From Denitromonas iodatirespirans (GTDB taxonomy: Bacteria; Pseudomonadota; Gammaproteobacteria; Burkholderiales; Rhodocyclaceae), in the NCBI RefSeq assembly GCF_018524365.1, contig NZ_JAEKFT010000002.1:124001-188000 (forward strand): a stretch of 64,000 bases of DNA, written 5' to 3'. A model generated the notes under the pieces. It worked only from the letters and a program-made list of their open reading frames with translations, ran no database searches and was not told the DNA's origin. Position 1 is the stretch's first letter, and each line of letters starts with the position of its first letter. This document shows, one piece after another, positions 49,925 to 59,584 of the stretch. The position numbers were made by a program, and so were the translations under genes.

Positions 49925-50538
49925 GACTTGGCCGCGAGGAAGGCGCCGGCGCCGACCATGATCGAACCGGCGCTGCGGTTCAGCCCGCGCATGGCGGCGG
50001 GCGAGCGGAAATAGCGCCGCGCCCGCGAGGCCATGCCGGCGACCAGCATCAGGCCGAGCATCAGCGCGGCGAGCGTGAGCACCGCGGCCAGCGCGATGTC
50101 CTGCACGCTGAGCACGGTCAGGTCCATGAAGGTGGGCAGGAAGGCGATGTAGAACAGGATCACCTTGGGGTTCGAGGCCGAGATCAGAAAGCCCTGCAGG
50201 AAGCTCGCCGCCGGGCTCATGCGCTTGACCACCTGCGGCGTGAAGCCGTCGCCGACCGGCGTGCGCCACATGGTGACGCCCAGGTAGATCAGGTAGGCCG
50301 CGCCGGCAAAGCGGATCACGGTGAACACCTCGCCCCAGTTCTTGGCGATCGCCGCCAGGCCGAGGCAGGCGAAGATCAGGTAGAGGATGTCGCTGATCGT
50401 CATGCCCAGCGCCAGCGCGATGCAGTCGCGCGCGCCGCTGACCAGCGCGCGGGCGAGCAGGGCGAAGATGCCCGGCCCCGGCGTGATGGCGAAGATGAAG
50501 ATGGCGACAAAGAAGGTCAGTGCGCTTTCGAAGGTCAT
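49921..50538 (-). CDS. LysE/RhtB-family amino acid exporter
   Basis: A 205-residue protein with about six hydrophobic segments. The family phrase ITPGPGIFALLARALVSGARDCIALALGMTISD is at the N-terminus, and FLISASNPKVILFYIAFLPTFMD in the middle is the usual LysE loop. These proteins export amino acids and homoserine lactone-like compounds. GGAG lies seven bases before ATG 50538. It sits between the cupin and EamA genes in the same unit. Confidence 0.9.
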   Translation of the reverse strand: MTFESALTFFVAIFIFAITPGPGIFALLARALVSGARDCIALALGMTISDILYLIFACLGLAAIAKNWGEVFTVIRFAGAAYLIYLGVTMWRTPVGDGFTPQVVKRMSPAASFLQGFLISASNPKVILFYIAFLPTFMDLTVLSVQDIALAAVLTLAALMLGLMLVAGMASRARRYFRSPAAMRGLNRSAGSIMVGAGAFLAAKS

Positions 50539-50542
50539 GGTC

Positions 50543-50872
50543 TCACTCCGTGGCGGTCTCGCCGCCCTCCGGCCCGTAGAAAAACACCCAGGTGGCAAAA
50601 TCGTCGCTGAACGCCTCGAAGCGATGGGGCACGCCCGCCGGCACGAACAGCACCTCGCCCGCCTCGAAGGGCGCGCGACTGTCGCCATTGACGAACATGC
50701 CGCTCCCCCGCGCTACCACGTAAATCTCGTCGCGGCGGTGCGGCTGCTGGTGGTCGGCGCCGACCGGCTGGTAGAACTCGACCTGCAGCGAACCATGGCG
50801 GAACAGTTCGACGAAGGGGGTCGGCTGGTGAGCCAGGGCTGCGGCGGCGTTGGCGAGGGTCAGACGGTTCAT
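50543..50872 (-). CDS. Small cupin protein
   Basis: A 109-residue single cupin. Motif 1 reads HRRDEIYVVARGSGMFVNGD, and motif 2 reads FEAGEVLFVPAGVPHRFEAF. Histidines and Glu of motif 1 (QPHRRDE) and the His of motif 2 form the metal site. The ligand is unknown. The start codon shares one base with the stop of the DJ-1 gene (TGATG), so the pair is coupled. Confidence 0.85.
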   Translation of the reverse strand: MNRLTLANAAAALAHQPTPFVELFRHGSLQVEFYQPVGADHQQPHRRDEIYVVARGSGMFVNGDSRAPFEAGEVLFVPAGVPHRFEAFSDDFATWVFFYGPEGGETATE

Positions 50873-51486
50873 CACGAGGGCTCCGCTGGGCTGTCCCGCC
50901 AGTGATAGTCCATCTGTCGCGCGGTCGCCATGGCCAGTTCGGTGCCCATCCACCGGGCCACCAGATGCAGGCTCATGTCGATGCCGGCCGAAATGCCGGC
51001 CGAGCTCACGATGTTGCCGTCGTCGATCCAGCGGCCGGTGTCTGCCACCGTCAGGGCGGGAAAGGCCGCGGCCAGCTCGGCCACGTCTTCCCAGTGCGTG
51101 GTGACGGTGCGCCCGTCGAGCAGGCCGGCGCCGGCCAGCAGGAAGGCGCCGGTGCACACCGAGGCCAGCACCTCGACCTGCGCGGCCTGCGTGCGCAGCC
51201 AGTGCCGCAGATCGGCCTGCCCGCGCTCGGCGCGCTCGTCGCCGCCGGGCACGATCAGCGCGTCGAGCGGCGGGTGATCGGCCAGCGTGGTCTCGGGCAG
51301 CACCGGCAGGCCGGCGCGGGCGCGCACCGGTGCCCGGTGGCGCGCGATCGTCACCACCCGGAAGGGCGCCGCTGCGTCGGGCCGGCGCCGCAGGGCGACC
51401 CGGCTGGCGGTGGAGAACACCTCGAAGGGGCCGGCGAAATCCAGGACTTCGACATCGTCATAGAGGTAGAGGCCGATGGTGCGCAT
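50872..51486 (-). CDS. DJ-1/PfpI-family protein, isonitrile hydratase-like
   Basis: A 204-residue protein of the class I glutamine amidotransferase-like fold, without an AraC domain. The nucleophile-elbow cysteine is C111 in ASVCTGAFLLAGAG, and an acidic residue (E22-F region, GPFEVFSTASR) is placed as in isonitrile hydratase InhA. It could act on a small nitrogen or carbonyl compound; this is inference. It lies 3 bp after the cysteine hydrolase gene and shares its stop with the cupin start. Confidence 0.82.
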   Translation of the reverse strand: MRTIGLYLYDDVEVLDFAGPFEVFSTASRVALRRRPDAAAPFRVVTIARHRAPVRARAGLPVLPETTLADHPPLDALIVPGGDERAERGQADLRHWLRTQAAQVEVLASVCTGAFLLAGAGLLDGRTVTTHWEDVAELAAAFPALTVADTGRWIDDGNIVSSAGISAGIDMSLHLVARWMGTELAMATARQMDYHWRDSPAEPS

Positions 51487-51489
51487 GGC

Positions 51490-52050
51490 TCACTCCAGCG
51501 CGGCAAGCGCATCGGTGGCGCTGACGATGCGCGCAAAGCGCCCGGCCAGCACCAGCTCGGTGTGGGCCTTGATCTCGTCGGCCGAGTAGCTGCGCCCGCT
51601 GCCGGCGTGGGTCATGGGGAAGGTCAGCGTGGCCTCGGTGACGAAATCGACCGAGTAGCCGATGTCGGCACCGACCCGGGCGGTGGTCTCGCAGCATTGC
51701 TCGGTGCGGATGCCGGCGATGATCAGGTGGTCGATGCCGCGCCGGCGCAGCCACAGGTCGAGCCCGGTGTCGGTAAAGGCGTTGTGGGTGTGCTTGTGGA
51801 AGGTGGCGGCCGGCGCGCCGGGCAGCCAGTCCATGGCGTGGACATGGCCCGAGGCCTCGGTGAAGGGGCCGGCGGCGCCGACATGGAAGATGTGCACCAC
51901 CGGTATGTCGCGTGCGCGGCAGCCGGCGTCGAGGGCGAGCACGGCCTGGCGGAAGGCGGGCAGGTCGGCCTCGGACCAGAAGGGCATGTGGCGGAAGGAG
52001 TCCTGGATATCAATCAGGATCAGGGCGCTGCGGCGGGCGGGGTGGGACAT
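51490..52050 (-). CDS. Isochorismatase-family cysteine hydrolase
   Basis: A 186-residue hydrolase. The catalytic triad is visible: D14 (LILIDIQDSF), K86 (TFHKHTHNAF) and C119 (GIRTEQCCETTAR). Family members cleave amides, ureides or enol ethers such as nicotinamide, N-carbamoyl compounds or isochorismate. The substrate here is not evident. It is the first gene of the six-gene row; the promoter would lie in 52051-52306, where I see no clear element on this strand. Confidence 0.88.
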   Translation of the reverse strand: MSHPARRSALILIDIQDSFRHMPFWSEADLPAFRQAVLALDAGCRARDIPVVHIFHVGAAGPFTEASGHVHAMDWLPGAPAATFHKHTHNAFTDTGLDLWLRRRGIDHLIIAGIRTEQCCETTARVGADIGYSVDFVTEATLTFPMTHAGSGRSYSADEIKAHTELVLAGRFARIVSATDALAALE

Positions 52051-52306
52051 GGCGGGGCTCCGGCGGGTCGGGATGAAGACATTCTGCACCGCGGCCGATG
52101 ACCGGCGTAATGGCAGAAGCGGACCCGGTGCGGACATATGTGGACATCGATGCCGGCGTGCGCCCGGATCCGGCTGGCGCCGCCGCCGCGGCGGCGGGGG
52201 CGTGACCGGCATCACAGGCGCGCATCAAATGACGCACAAGGCTTCAACCGGCTGATGCAACCGTCGTACACTGTTTATAACTTTCGATCTATGTCGGGCG
52301 GACTGC

Positions 52307-53554
<1,248 letters not shown>

Positions 53555-53692
53555 CGCCGGCCCCCGGGCCGACGCCTACTACAAGGCAGCAAGGCCGGCG
53601 AGTGGGGCCGACGGATCGACCGTGAGCACGCCCCGGCCTGTGTCTGCCGTGTCGCCCGGCGCCCGTGCCGGCCTGGACTTTGGGGGAAAACG

Positions 53693-55066
53693 ATGGCCTC
53701 GATCGATCTGAAAACCGACATCCCGGGCCCCGCCAGCCGGGCCATCGTGGCCCGCCGCGACGCGGCCGTCTCGCGCGGTGCGCCGCGCCTCACCGGCATC
53801 GCCGTGGTGCGTGGCGACGGCGCCACGGTGACCGATGCGGACGGCAACACCCTGCTCGACTTTGCCGGCGGCATCGGCACGCTGGCGGTCGGCCACACCC
53901 CGCCCGCGGTGGTGGCGGCGATCCGCGCGCAGGCCGGCGAGCTGCTGCACATGTGCAGCATCGTCGCCACCTACGAGCCCTACGTGGCGGTGTGCGAGCG
54001 GCTCAATGCCCTCACCCCCGGCGATTTCGCCAAGAAGACCACCCTGCTCAACAGCGGTGCCGAGGCGGTCGAGGCGGCGGTCAAGATCGCCCGCGCCCAC
54101 ACCCGGCGGCAGGCGCTCATCGTCTTCGAGGGCGCCTATCACGGGCGCACCAACATGACCATGGGCATGACCAGCAAGTACGCGCTGTTTAAGGCCGGCT
54201 TCGGCCCCTTCCCCTCCGAAATCTACCGCCTGCCCTTCCCCAACCCCTACCGGCGGCCGGCCGGCATGAGCGAGGACGCCTACATCGACCACTGCATCGC
54301 CCAGTTCGACCATGCGCTGATCGCCCAGGTGGCGCCCGAGGCGGTGGCCGCCGTGGTGGTCGAGACGGTGCAGGGCGAGGGCGGCTTCCTGCCGCTGCCG
54401 CCACGCTTCGCCGCCCACCTGCAGGCGCGCTGCCGCGAGCACGGCATGCTCTATGTGGCCGACGAAGTGCAGGCCGGCATGGGCCGCACCGGGCGGCTGT
54501 TCGCGGTCGAGCACTACGGCCTGGTGCCGGACTTGCTGGTGAGCGGCAAATCCATCGCCGCCGGCATGCCGCTGGCCGCCGTCACCGGCCGCGCCGAGAT
54601 CATGGACGCCCCGCATCCGGGCGGGCTGGGCGGCACCTTCAGCGGCAACCCGGTGGCCTGTGCGGCGGCGCTGACGGTGCTCGACCAGCTCACCGCGCCG
54701 GGTTTCATGGCCCGTGCCGAGGTGGTCGGCCAGCGCCTGCGCACCCATCTGGAGGCCTTGCAGGCCGCCTATCCCGAAGCCATCGGCGAGGTGCGCGGCC
54801 TGGGGCCGATGCTGACCCTCGACCTGGTGGAGGACGCAGCCAGCCGCACGCCCGACGCCGCGCTCACCAACGCGCTCACCGCCGAGACCCTCAAGCGCGG
54901 GCTGATCACCCTGCGCGCCGGGCTCTACGGCAACTGCCTGCGCCTGCTGCCGCCGCTGACCCTCAGCGATGCGCAGATCGACGAAGCCATGGCGGTGCTG
55001 GCCGAGGCCGTGCCGGCCGCCATCGCGGCGACGCGCGATGCCGTGCGTGAGGTGGCAACGACATGA
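53693..55066 (+). CDS. gabT: Omega-aminotransferase, 4-aminobutyrate transaminase type
   Basis: A 457-residue class III aminotransferase. The PLP lysine is K286 (LLVSGKSIAAGMP), with the cofactor aspartate in VADEVQAGMGRTG (257-269) and the phosphate-binding NSGAEAVEAAVKIAR block at 120-135. Sequence style is that of GabT, which transfers the amino group of GABA or 5-aminovalerate to 2-oxoglutarate. Beta-alanine is also possible. No succinate semialdehyde dehydrogenase is adjacent. The next gene is an Ntn-hydrolase, suggesting the substrate amine may be freed from an amide. Confidence 0.88.
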   Translation: MASIDLKTDIPGPASRAIVARRDAAVSRGAPRLTGIAVVRGDGATVTDADGNTLLDFAGGIGTLAVGHTPPAVVAAIRAQAGELLHMCSIVATYEPYVAVCERLNALTPGDFAKKTTLLNSGAEAVEAAVKIARAHTRRQALIVFEGAYHGRTNMTMGMTSKYALFKAGFGPFPSEIYRLPFPNPYRRPAGMSEDAYIDHCIAQFDHALIAQVAPEAVAAVVVETVQGEGGFLPLPPRFAAHLQARCREHGMLYVADEVQAGMGRTGRLFAVEHYGLVPDLLVSGKSIAAGMPLAAVTGRAEIMDAPHPGGLGGTFSGNPVACAAALTVLDQLTAPGFMARAEVVGQRLRTHLEALQAAYPEAIGEVRGLGPMLTLDLVEDAASRTPDAALTNALTAETLKRGLITLRAGLYGNCLRLLPPLTLSDAQIDEAMAVLAEAVPAAIAATRDAVREVATT

Positions 55067-55121
55067 GCGCGCCCGCTCGGCTGCCCGAAAGATGTCGCGG
55101 CTGCGACAAGCGGGTCGTGCC

Positions 55122-56201
55122 ATGAGCCAGCCGCGTGTCCTCTCGCTGACCGGCACGCCGCGCGACATGGGCCGGGTACATGGCGCGGCCTTCGCCGACG
55201 AGATCCGGCGCTACACCGCCGAACGCGTCGCGCTGGCCGGCAGCGCGGTCTGGACCGGCCATGCGATGGAGCGCGACGCCGTGCTGGCGCTGGCCGAGGC
55301 CTGCCTCGACGCGCACGCCGCCTACGCGCCCGGGTTGATGCTGGAGCTCGAAGGCCTGGCCGAGGCCAGCGGCCTGAGCCTGGCCGAGCTGATCATCACC
55401 AACGGCTTCACCGATTTCATCGATCTGGTCTACGCCCGCGGTGCGGCCGGCGGCGCCACCGCGCAGGTCGAGGACGACTGCACCGCCTTCCTGATCCCCG
55501 ATGCGCTCAGCGTCGACGGCCACGGCTATCTGGGCCAGACCTGGGACATGCATGCCGGATCGCGCCCCTATGTGCTGCTGCTGCAGGGCCGGCCCGACGA
55601 TGGGCCACGCTTCATGGCCTTCAGCCTCACCGGCTGCGTCGGCATGATCGGCATGAACGCGGCGGGCATCGCCGTGGGTATCAACAACCTGCTCGGCGCC
55701 GAGGGGCAGATCGGGGTGAGCTGGCCCTTCGTGGTGCGCAAGGCGCTGCAGCAGACCGACATCGAGGCCGCGCTCGCCTGCATCACCGACGCGCCGCTGA
55801 TGGGCGCGCACAACTTCCTGCTCGCCGACCGCCACGGCACCGGCATCAACATCGAAGCTATGCCCGGCCACTGCCACATCACGCGCCGCGGCGGCGCCGC
55901 GCTGGTGCATAGCAACCACTGTCTCGATGCCGCGACGCTGCGTCGCTGCCGGCCGCGCGCGCCGGCCTCGCAGGCCTCCAGCGAGGCCCGGCTGGCCCGT
56001 GCGCAGACCCTGCTCGATGCCGGCGGGCTGAGCGCGCCGGCACTGATGGCGCTGACCCGCGACCCGGTCATCTGCGTGCGTGCCACCCCGCCGCTGGAGA
56101 TGGAAACCTGCGGCGCCGCGCTCATGCAGCCGGCCACCGGCCAGTTCTGGGCGGTGCAGGGCCTGCCGACCGAGAACGACTACGCACGCTTCACGGTTTA
56201 G
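55122..56201 (+). CDS. C45-family Ntn-hydrolase (acyltransferase/amidase)
   Basis: A 359-residue member of the C45 family, related to acyl-CoA:6-aminopenicillanate acyltransferase. The N-terminal nucleophile would be C120, freed by self-cleavage in VEDDCTAFLIPD. Other family features are GYLGQTWDMHAG, MIGMNAAGIAVGINNL and HNFLLADRHGTGINIEAMPG. In eukaryotes the C45 enzyme Tan hydrolyses beta-alanyl-dopamine. Placement after a GabT-type gene, same strand, 55 bp apart, suggests joint breakdown of an N-acyl amine. ATG 55122 was chosen; 55091 is an alternative. Confidence 0.82.
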   Translation: MSQPRVLSLTGTPRDMGRVHGAAFADEIRRYTAERVALAGSAVWTGHAMERDAVLALAEACLDAHAAYAPGLMLELEGLAEASGLSLAELIITNGFTDFIDLVYARGAAGGATAQVEDDCTAFLIPDALSVDGHGYLGQTWDMHAGSRPYVLLLQGRPDDGPRFMAFSLTGCVGMIGMNAAGIAVGINNLLGAEGQIGVSWPFVVRKALQQTDIEAALACITDAPLMGAHNFLLADRHGTGINIEAMPGHCHITRRGGAALVHSNHCLDAATLRRCRPRAPASQASSEARLARAQTLLDAGGLSAPALMALTRDPVICVRATPPLEMETCGAALMQPATGQFWAVQGLPTENDYARFTV

Positions 56202-56213
56202 GCGCCGCGCCGG

Positions 56214-56987
56214 CTACTCGACCAGATCCTTGTAGGCATGCCACGAGGCATGGCCGATCAGCGGCAGCAGCAGCACCATGCCCACCATCAGCGTGGCAAA
56301 GCCCAGCGCCATTGCGCCGACCAGGATCGCCGCCCACAGCGCCGTCGTCGCCGGATTGAGGGCGACGGCCCGCGCGCTGGTCATCATGGCGGTGGCGATG
56401 TCGGTGTCGCGGTCCATCAGCATCGGTACCGACACCACCGACAGCGCAAACACCACCGCGGCCAGAATGCCGCCCAGAACCAGGTAGGCCGCGACGAACT
56501 GCAGGTGCTCGCCCGACAGGAAGATGTCGCCCAGCAGGTTGCCCACGCTCGGTGCCGAGGCGTTGTAGAACAGCGCGAACAGGATGACCGAGGTGCGCTC
56601 CCACAGGATCAGCGTGACGGCCAGAAAGAGGCCGAAGTAGAACAGCGAATCCCCATGGCGGCGCAGCCCGACGAGCGATTCGTACAGACCGCAGACTTCG
56701 CCCTTGGTCCGCCGGCGCGAAATCTCGTACAGGCCCGCGGCGGCCACCGGCCCGATCAGCATGAAGCCCGAGATCGCCGCGGTGAACAGATACGGCATGT
56801 CGACCGCGTAGGCCAGGATCAGGTAGCCCATCAGGGCGTAGAACGCACCGTAGAACAGGCTGGCGCCGGGGCTGGCGGAGAGGTCCTGCCAGCCGAGTTT
56901 CAGCCATCGCCAGGGGCGGGCAGTGTCGACTTGGCGCACGTGGGGCAGATCGAAATGGCGGTCGAGATGACCGAGCGGCTTGTCCAT
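56214..56987 (-). CDS. DUF2189 integral membrane protein
   Basis: A 257-residue protein. A soluble N-terminus (residues 1-40, HLDRHFDLPHVRQVDTARPWRWLKLGWQDL) is followed by six hydrophobic segments. The WRWLKLGWQDLSASPGASLFYGAFYALMGYL stretch is typical of DUF2189. No function is known. A second small membrane gene lies 73 bp upstream on the same strand. The gene is convergent with the C45 hydrolase. Confidence 0.85.
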   Translation of the reverse strand: MDKPLGHLDRHFDLPHVRQVDTARPWRWLKLGWQDLSASPGASLFYGAFYALMGYLILAYAVDMPYLFTAAISGFMLIGPVAAAGLYEISRRRTKGEVCGLYESLVGLRRHGDSLFYFGLFLAVTLILWERTSVILFALFYNASAPSVGNLLGDIFLSGEHLQFVAAYLVLGGILAAVVFALSVVSVPMLMDRDTDIATAMMTSARAVALNPATTALWAAILVGAMALGFATLMVGMVLLLPLIGHASWHAYKDLVE

Positions 56988-57060
56988 GACGTCCTCCTTT
57001 GCTCAAAAAATCGTGCAGAACGTAGACTCGCGGGCTGGTCGGCAGTTCGCATCGCCCGCG

Positions 57061-57480
57061 TCAGGGGCCGCGGTGTTCGCGGCGCCAGGCCGACCAGGTC
57101 CACAACACGCTGACGCTGTCCGACACCGCGAAGAACAGTGCCAGCGTCCCCGGGATGAGGCCGAAGGCCCATAGCGCCGCCATGATGAAGGGCACCAGCG
57201 GGCGGTCGAGCATCGAGGCGAAGACGAAGCCCTGCGCATCGAGCCGGCCGCTCACCACATACAACATGCCCAGCCCGCCGATCAGCAGGCCCACCAGGCG
57301 GAAGTAGTTCGCCGCCTGCACACCCAGCTCAGGCAAGTGCAACACCTCGGCCACCCAGTGCGGCGCCAGCAGCACCAGCGGCGCCTCGGCCAGCAGGATC
57401 CAGCCGAAGACCTCGACGGTTTTCGCCGATCGGGATTGCCCGACCGGGCGGATCAGGCGTGCGAACAGTGGCGAACTCAT
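57061..57480 (-). CDS. Small four-helix membrane protein, unknown function
   Basis: A 139-residue protein with four hydrophobic segments (about residues 22-42, 56-76, 88-106 and 108-128). The N-terminal sequence [24 protein letters not shown] precedes the first helix. No conserved charged pair or motif suggests a function. The start at ATG 57480 was preferred over a longer frame to 57774, which has low-complexity Arg-rich sequence. It may share a transcript with the DUF2189 gene. Confidence 0.65.
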   Translation of the reverse strand: MSSPLFARLIRPVGQSRSAKTVEVFGWILLAEAPLVLLAPHWVAEVLHLPELGVQAANYFRLVGLLIGGLGMLYVVSGRLDAQGFVFASMLDRPLVPFIMAALWAFGLIPGTLALFFAVSDSVSVLWTWSAWRREHRGP

Positions 57481-57635
57481 GGCGTCGTCTCCGGGTGGGG
57501 GATCGGGCCGGCCGCCATGGACGGCGCCCGCTTTCATCATGGGTGGCGGGCGCCGATGTCGCCAGCGGGTTTTCCGGGAATCCGGCCGGTTCCGCCGAGC
57601 GGGGTCGCCTGGCCGGCGGAAAGCGGACGATTTGC

Positions 57636-57663
57636 GCTTGCGATTAAATAGTGCGCGATATAA
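57636..57663. promoter_or_regulatory. OhrR operator-like site upstream of ohrR
   Basis: An AT-rich 28-bp block 10 bp before the ohrR start. Its reverse complement matches the block at 58179-58206 at about 20 of 28 positions, with the core ATCGCRCAC-N6-AATCG. Presence upstream of both ohrR and ohr supports OhrR binding and autoregulation. Confidence 0.55.
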
Positions 57664-57673
57664 ACTGCCGGGC

Positions 57674-58138
57674 ATGGACGCCACGACACCACCCGCACCG
57701 GACCATCCGCCCACGCTGCGGCTCGACGACCAACTGTGCTTCGCCCTGTATGCCGCCAGCCTGGCCATGAACAAGGCCTACCGCAAGACGCTCGCGCCAC
57801 TGGGCCTCACCTACCCGCAATATCTGGTGATGATGGTGCTGTGGGAGCAGGACAGCCGCAACGTCTCCGAGATCGGCGAACGTCTGTCGCTCGACTCGGC
57901 CACCCTCACCCCGCTGCTCAAGCGCATGGAAGCCGCGGGCCTGGTGCAGCGCACCCGCGCCGTCACCGACGAGCGTCAGGTGGTGGTCACCCTGAGCGCT
58001 GCCGGTAAGGACCTCAAGCGCCAGGCGGAGGGCATTCCCGCCACCATGCTGTGCGCCACCGGCTGTACGCCAGCGCGTCTCGTGGCGCTCAAGGGCGAGC
58101 TGGACACGCTGCGCCAAAACCTTTCCCAAGCGGTTTGA
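57674..58138 (+). CDS. ohrR: Organic hydroperoxide-sensing repressor OhrR (MarR family)
   Basis: A 154-residue MarR-type protein. The reactive cysteine is C22 ([19 protein letters not shown]) and the partner is C127 ([10 protein letters not shown]), the same spacing as the two-cysteine OhrR of Xanthomonas. The recognition helix [21 protein letters not shown] and wing [16 protein letters not shown] are typical. Peroxides oxidise C22 and release DNA, derepressing ohr, which lies 137 bp downstream. ATG 57674 was chosen; the upstream open frame covers the operator. Confidence 0.93.
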   Translation: MDATTPPAPDHPPTLRLDDQLCFALYAASLAMNKAYRKTLAPLGLTYPQYLVMMVLWEQDSRNVSEIGERLSLDSATLTPLLKRMEAAGLVQRTRAVTDERQVVVTLSAAGKDLKRQAEGIPATMLCATGCTPARLVALKGELDTLRQNLSQAV

Positions 58139-58178
58139 CCGTGTGCGGCACGACCGGGAGGTTCTCTTTCTCTGTCTA

Positions 58179-58206
58179 ATAAATCGCACACGATGAAATC
58201 GTACGC
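58179..58206. promoter_or_regulatory. OhrR operator-like site upstream of ohr
   Basis: The block includes CGATGAAATCG, a perfect inverted repeat with a 3-bp centre, and resembles the site before ohrR. It lies about 70-97 bp before the ohr ATG, within the expected promoter region. Confidence 0.55.
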
Positions 58207-58275
58207 TATCGCTTCGGCGCCGCGACACCCGAAGCGCCCTATGCCCTACCGTCGCATCCCAACAGGAGAAGCCCC

Positions 58276-58698
58276 ATGCTAGAAAAAGCCCTCTACCAAG
58301 CCCATGCCAAAGCCACCGGCGGTCGTGACGGCCGCGCCGTCAGTTCCGATGGCGTCCTCGACGTCAAGCTGACCACGCCGAAGGAACTCGGCGGTGCCGG
58401 CGGCGACGGCACCAACCCGGAGCAGCTCTTTGCCGCCGGCTACTCGGCCTGCTTCATGGGTGCGATGAAATTCGTGGCCGGCAAGGAAAAGATTGCCCTG
58501 CCCAGCGACCTGGGCATCGAAGGCATCGTCGGCATCGGCCCCATCCCGACCGGTTTCGGTATTGAGGTCGAACTGCGCATTTCCGCGCCCGGCATGGACA
58601 AGGACACCCTGCGCGACCTGGTCGACAAGGCCCATATCGTCTGCCCCTACTCCAACGCGACCCGTGGCAACATCAATGTGACGCTGACGCTGGTCTGA
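58276..58698 (+). CDS. ohr: Organic hydroperoxide reductase
   Basis: A 140-residue OsmC/Ohr thiol peroxidase. The catalytic pair is C59 ([11 protein letters not shown]) and C123 ([14 protein letters not shown]). The N-terminal [35 protein letters not shown] is characteristic. It reduces organic hydroperoxides with lipoyl-dependent recycling. AGGAG precedes ATG 58276 by seven bases. A 17-bp hairpin follows the stop. Confidence 0.95.
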   Translation: MLEKALYQAHAKATGGRDGRAVSSDGVLDVKLTTPKELGGAGGDGTNPEQLFAAGYSACFMGAMKFVAGKEKIALPSDLGIEGIVGIGPIPTGFGIEVELRISAPGMDKDTLRDLVDKAHIVCPYSNATRGNINVTLTLV

Positions 58699-58713
58699 CG
58701 CCGTCGTGACGCC

Positions 58714-58753
58714 AACGGCAACGGGGCCGCCATCGTGCGGCCCCGTTGCCGTT
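58714..58753 (+). terminator. Long perfect hairpin after ohr
   Basis: AACGGCAACGGGGCCGC and GCGGCCCCGTTGCCGTT pair over all 17 positions, with a 6-base loop, 15 bp after the ohr stop. There is no U-run, but the stem also closes the convergent hydrolase gene, so it is likely a bidirectional terminator. Confidence 0.65.
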
Positions 58754-58782
58754 CGGGGTGCGAAGATGAGACCGAGCAGCAC

Positions 58783-59580
58783 TCACGCCTTGGCGCCCGT
58801 CCGCTGCGGCGCCACCGCTCCGGCACCCGGTGCGGCGTCGCCGGCCAGCCAATGGCGCACCTGCTCGGCCACCCAGGGGGCGTCGTCGAGCGGCAGATCG
58901 TGGCCGGCGCGCGGATGCTCGCGCAGCGGGCACTGCCAAGCCGCGGCCAGTGCCTGCGAGCAGCCCGGGTGCACCAGGGCGTCGCCGGCGCCGGCGAGCA
59001 GCAAGGTGGCGGTGGGCCTGGCGGCCGGGGCGCGGTAGCGGGCGGCGGCGAGCAGCTGGCACAAGGCGTTGCGTGCCGAGACGGGATGCGCTTCGCGCAG
59101 CGCCGTCCACGCGTCGACCACGGCGGGGTCGTCGATATGCAAACGGCTGGTGAGGCGCAGCACGGTGCGCTCGCGCCGCCGGGCGTCGGTGCCGGCAATC
59201 AGCTGCAGCAAGGGCAGGTAGCTGCCCGGGCGCAGCCGGCGGTAAAAGGGGCTGAACGGGCGCAGGCTGGTGCTGATGAGCACGCAGCGGTCCACCTCCT
59301 GCGGTCGCGCGGCCGCCCAGGCGACGGCCACCATGGCGCCCAGCGACATCGCCAGCAGCGTGTAGGGCGGGGCCAGGCCGCGGCGGCGCGCCGTCGCGAT
59401 GCCATGCGCGGCCATGGCCTCGACACGGCAGGGGCTGGGCTCCTGAAACAGGTCGCCGTTGCCGGGCAGGTCGAGGGTGACGACTCGCGCCTCGGGCAGG
59501 GCGTTGCGCAGGTGCTCGGGGAAATCGCCCCAGTGGCCGCTCTCCCGCGTGAGCCCGCGCAGCAGGATCCAGGTCGTCAT
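58783..59580 (-). CDS. Alpha/beta-fold hydrolase
   Basis: A 265-residue hydrolase. The oxyanion region is LLRGLTRESGHWGDFPEHL. The nucleophile serine is in LAMSLGAMVAVAWA (A-M-S-L-G elbow), the acid is probably in LLAGAGDALVHP, and the histidine in RAGHDLPLDDAPWV. The substrate is unknown; an ester or lactone is typical. It starts 4 bp after the M14 peptidase stop, so the two are translated together. Confidence 0.85.
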   Translation of the reverse strand: MTTWILLRGLTRESGHWGDFPEHLRNALPEARVVTLDLPGNGDLFQEPSPCRVEAMAAHGIATARRRGLAPPYTLLAMSLGAMVAVAWAAARPQEVDRCVLISTSLRPFSPFYRRLRPGSYLPLLQLIAGTDARRRERTVLRLTSRLHIDDPAVVDAWTALREAHPVSARNALCQLLAAARYRAPAARPTATLLLAGAGDALVHPGCSQALAAAWQCPLREHPRAGHDLPLDDAPWVAEQVRHWLAGDAAPGAGAVAPQRTGAKA

Positions 59581-59584
59581 CGGC

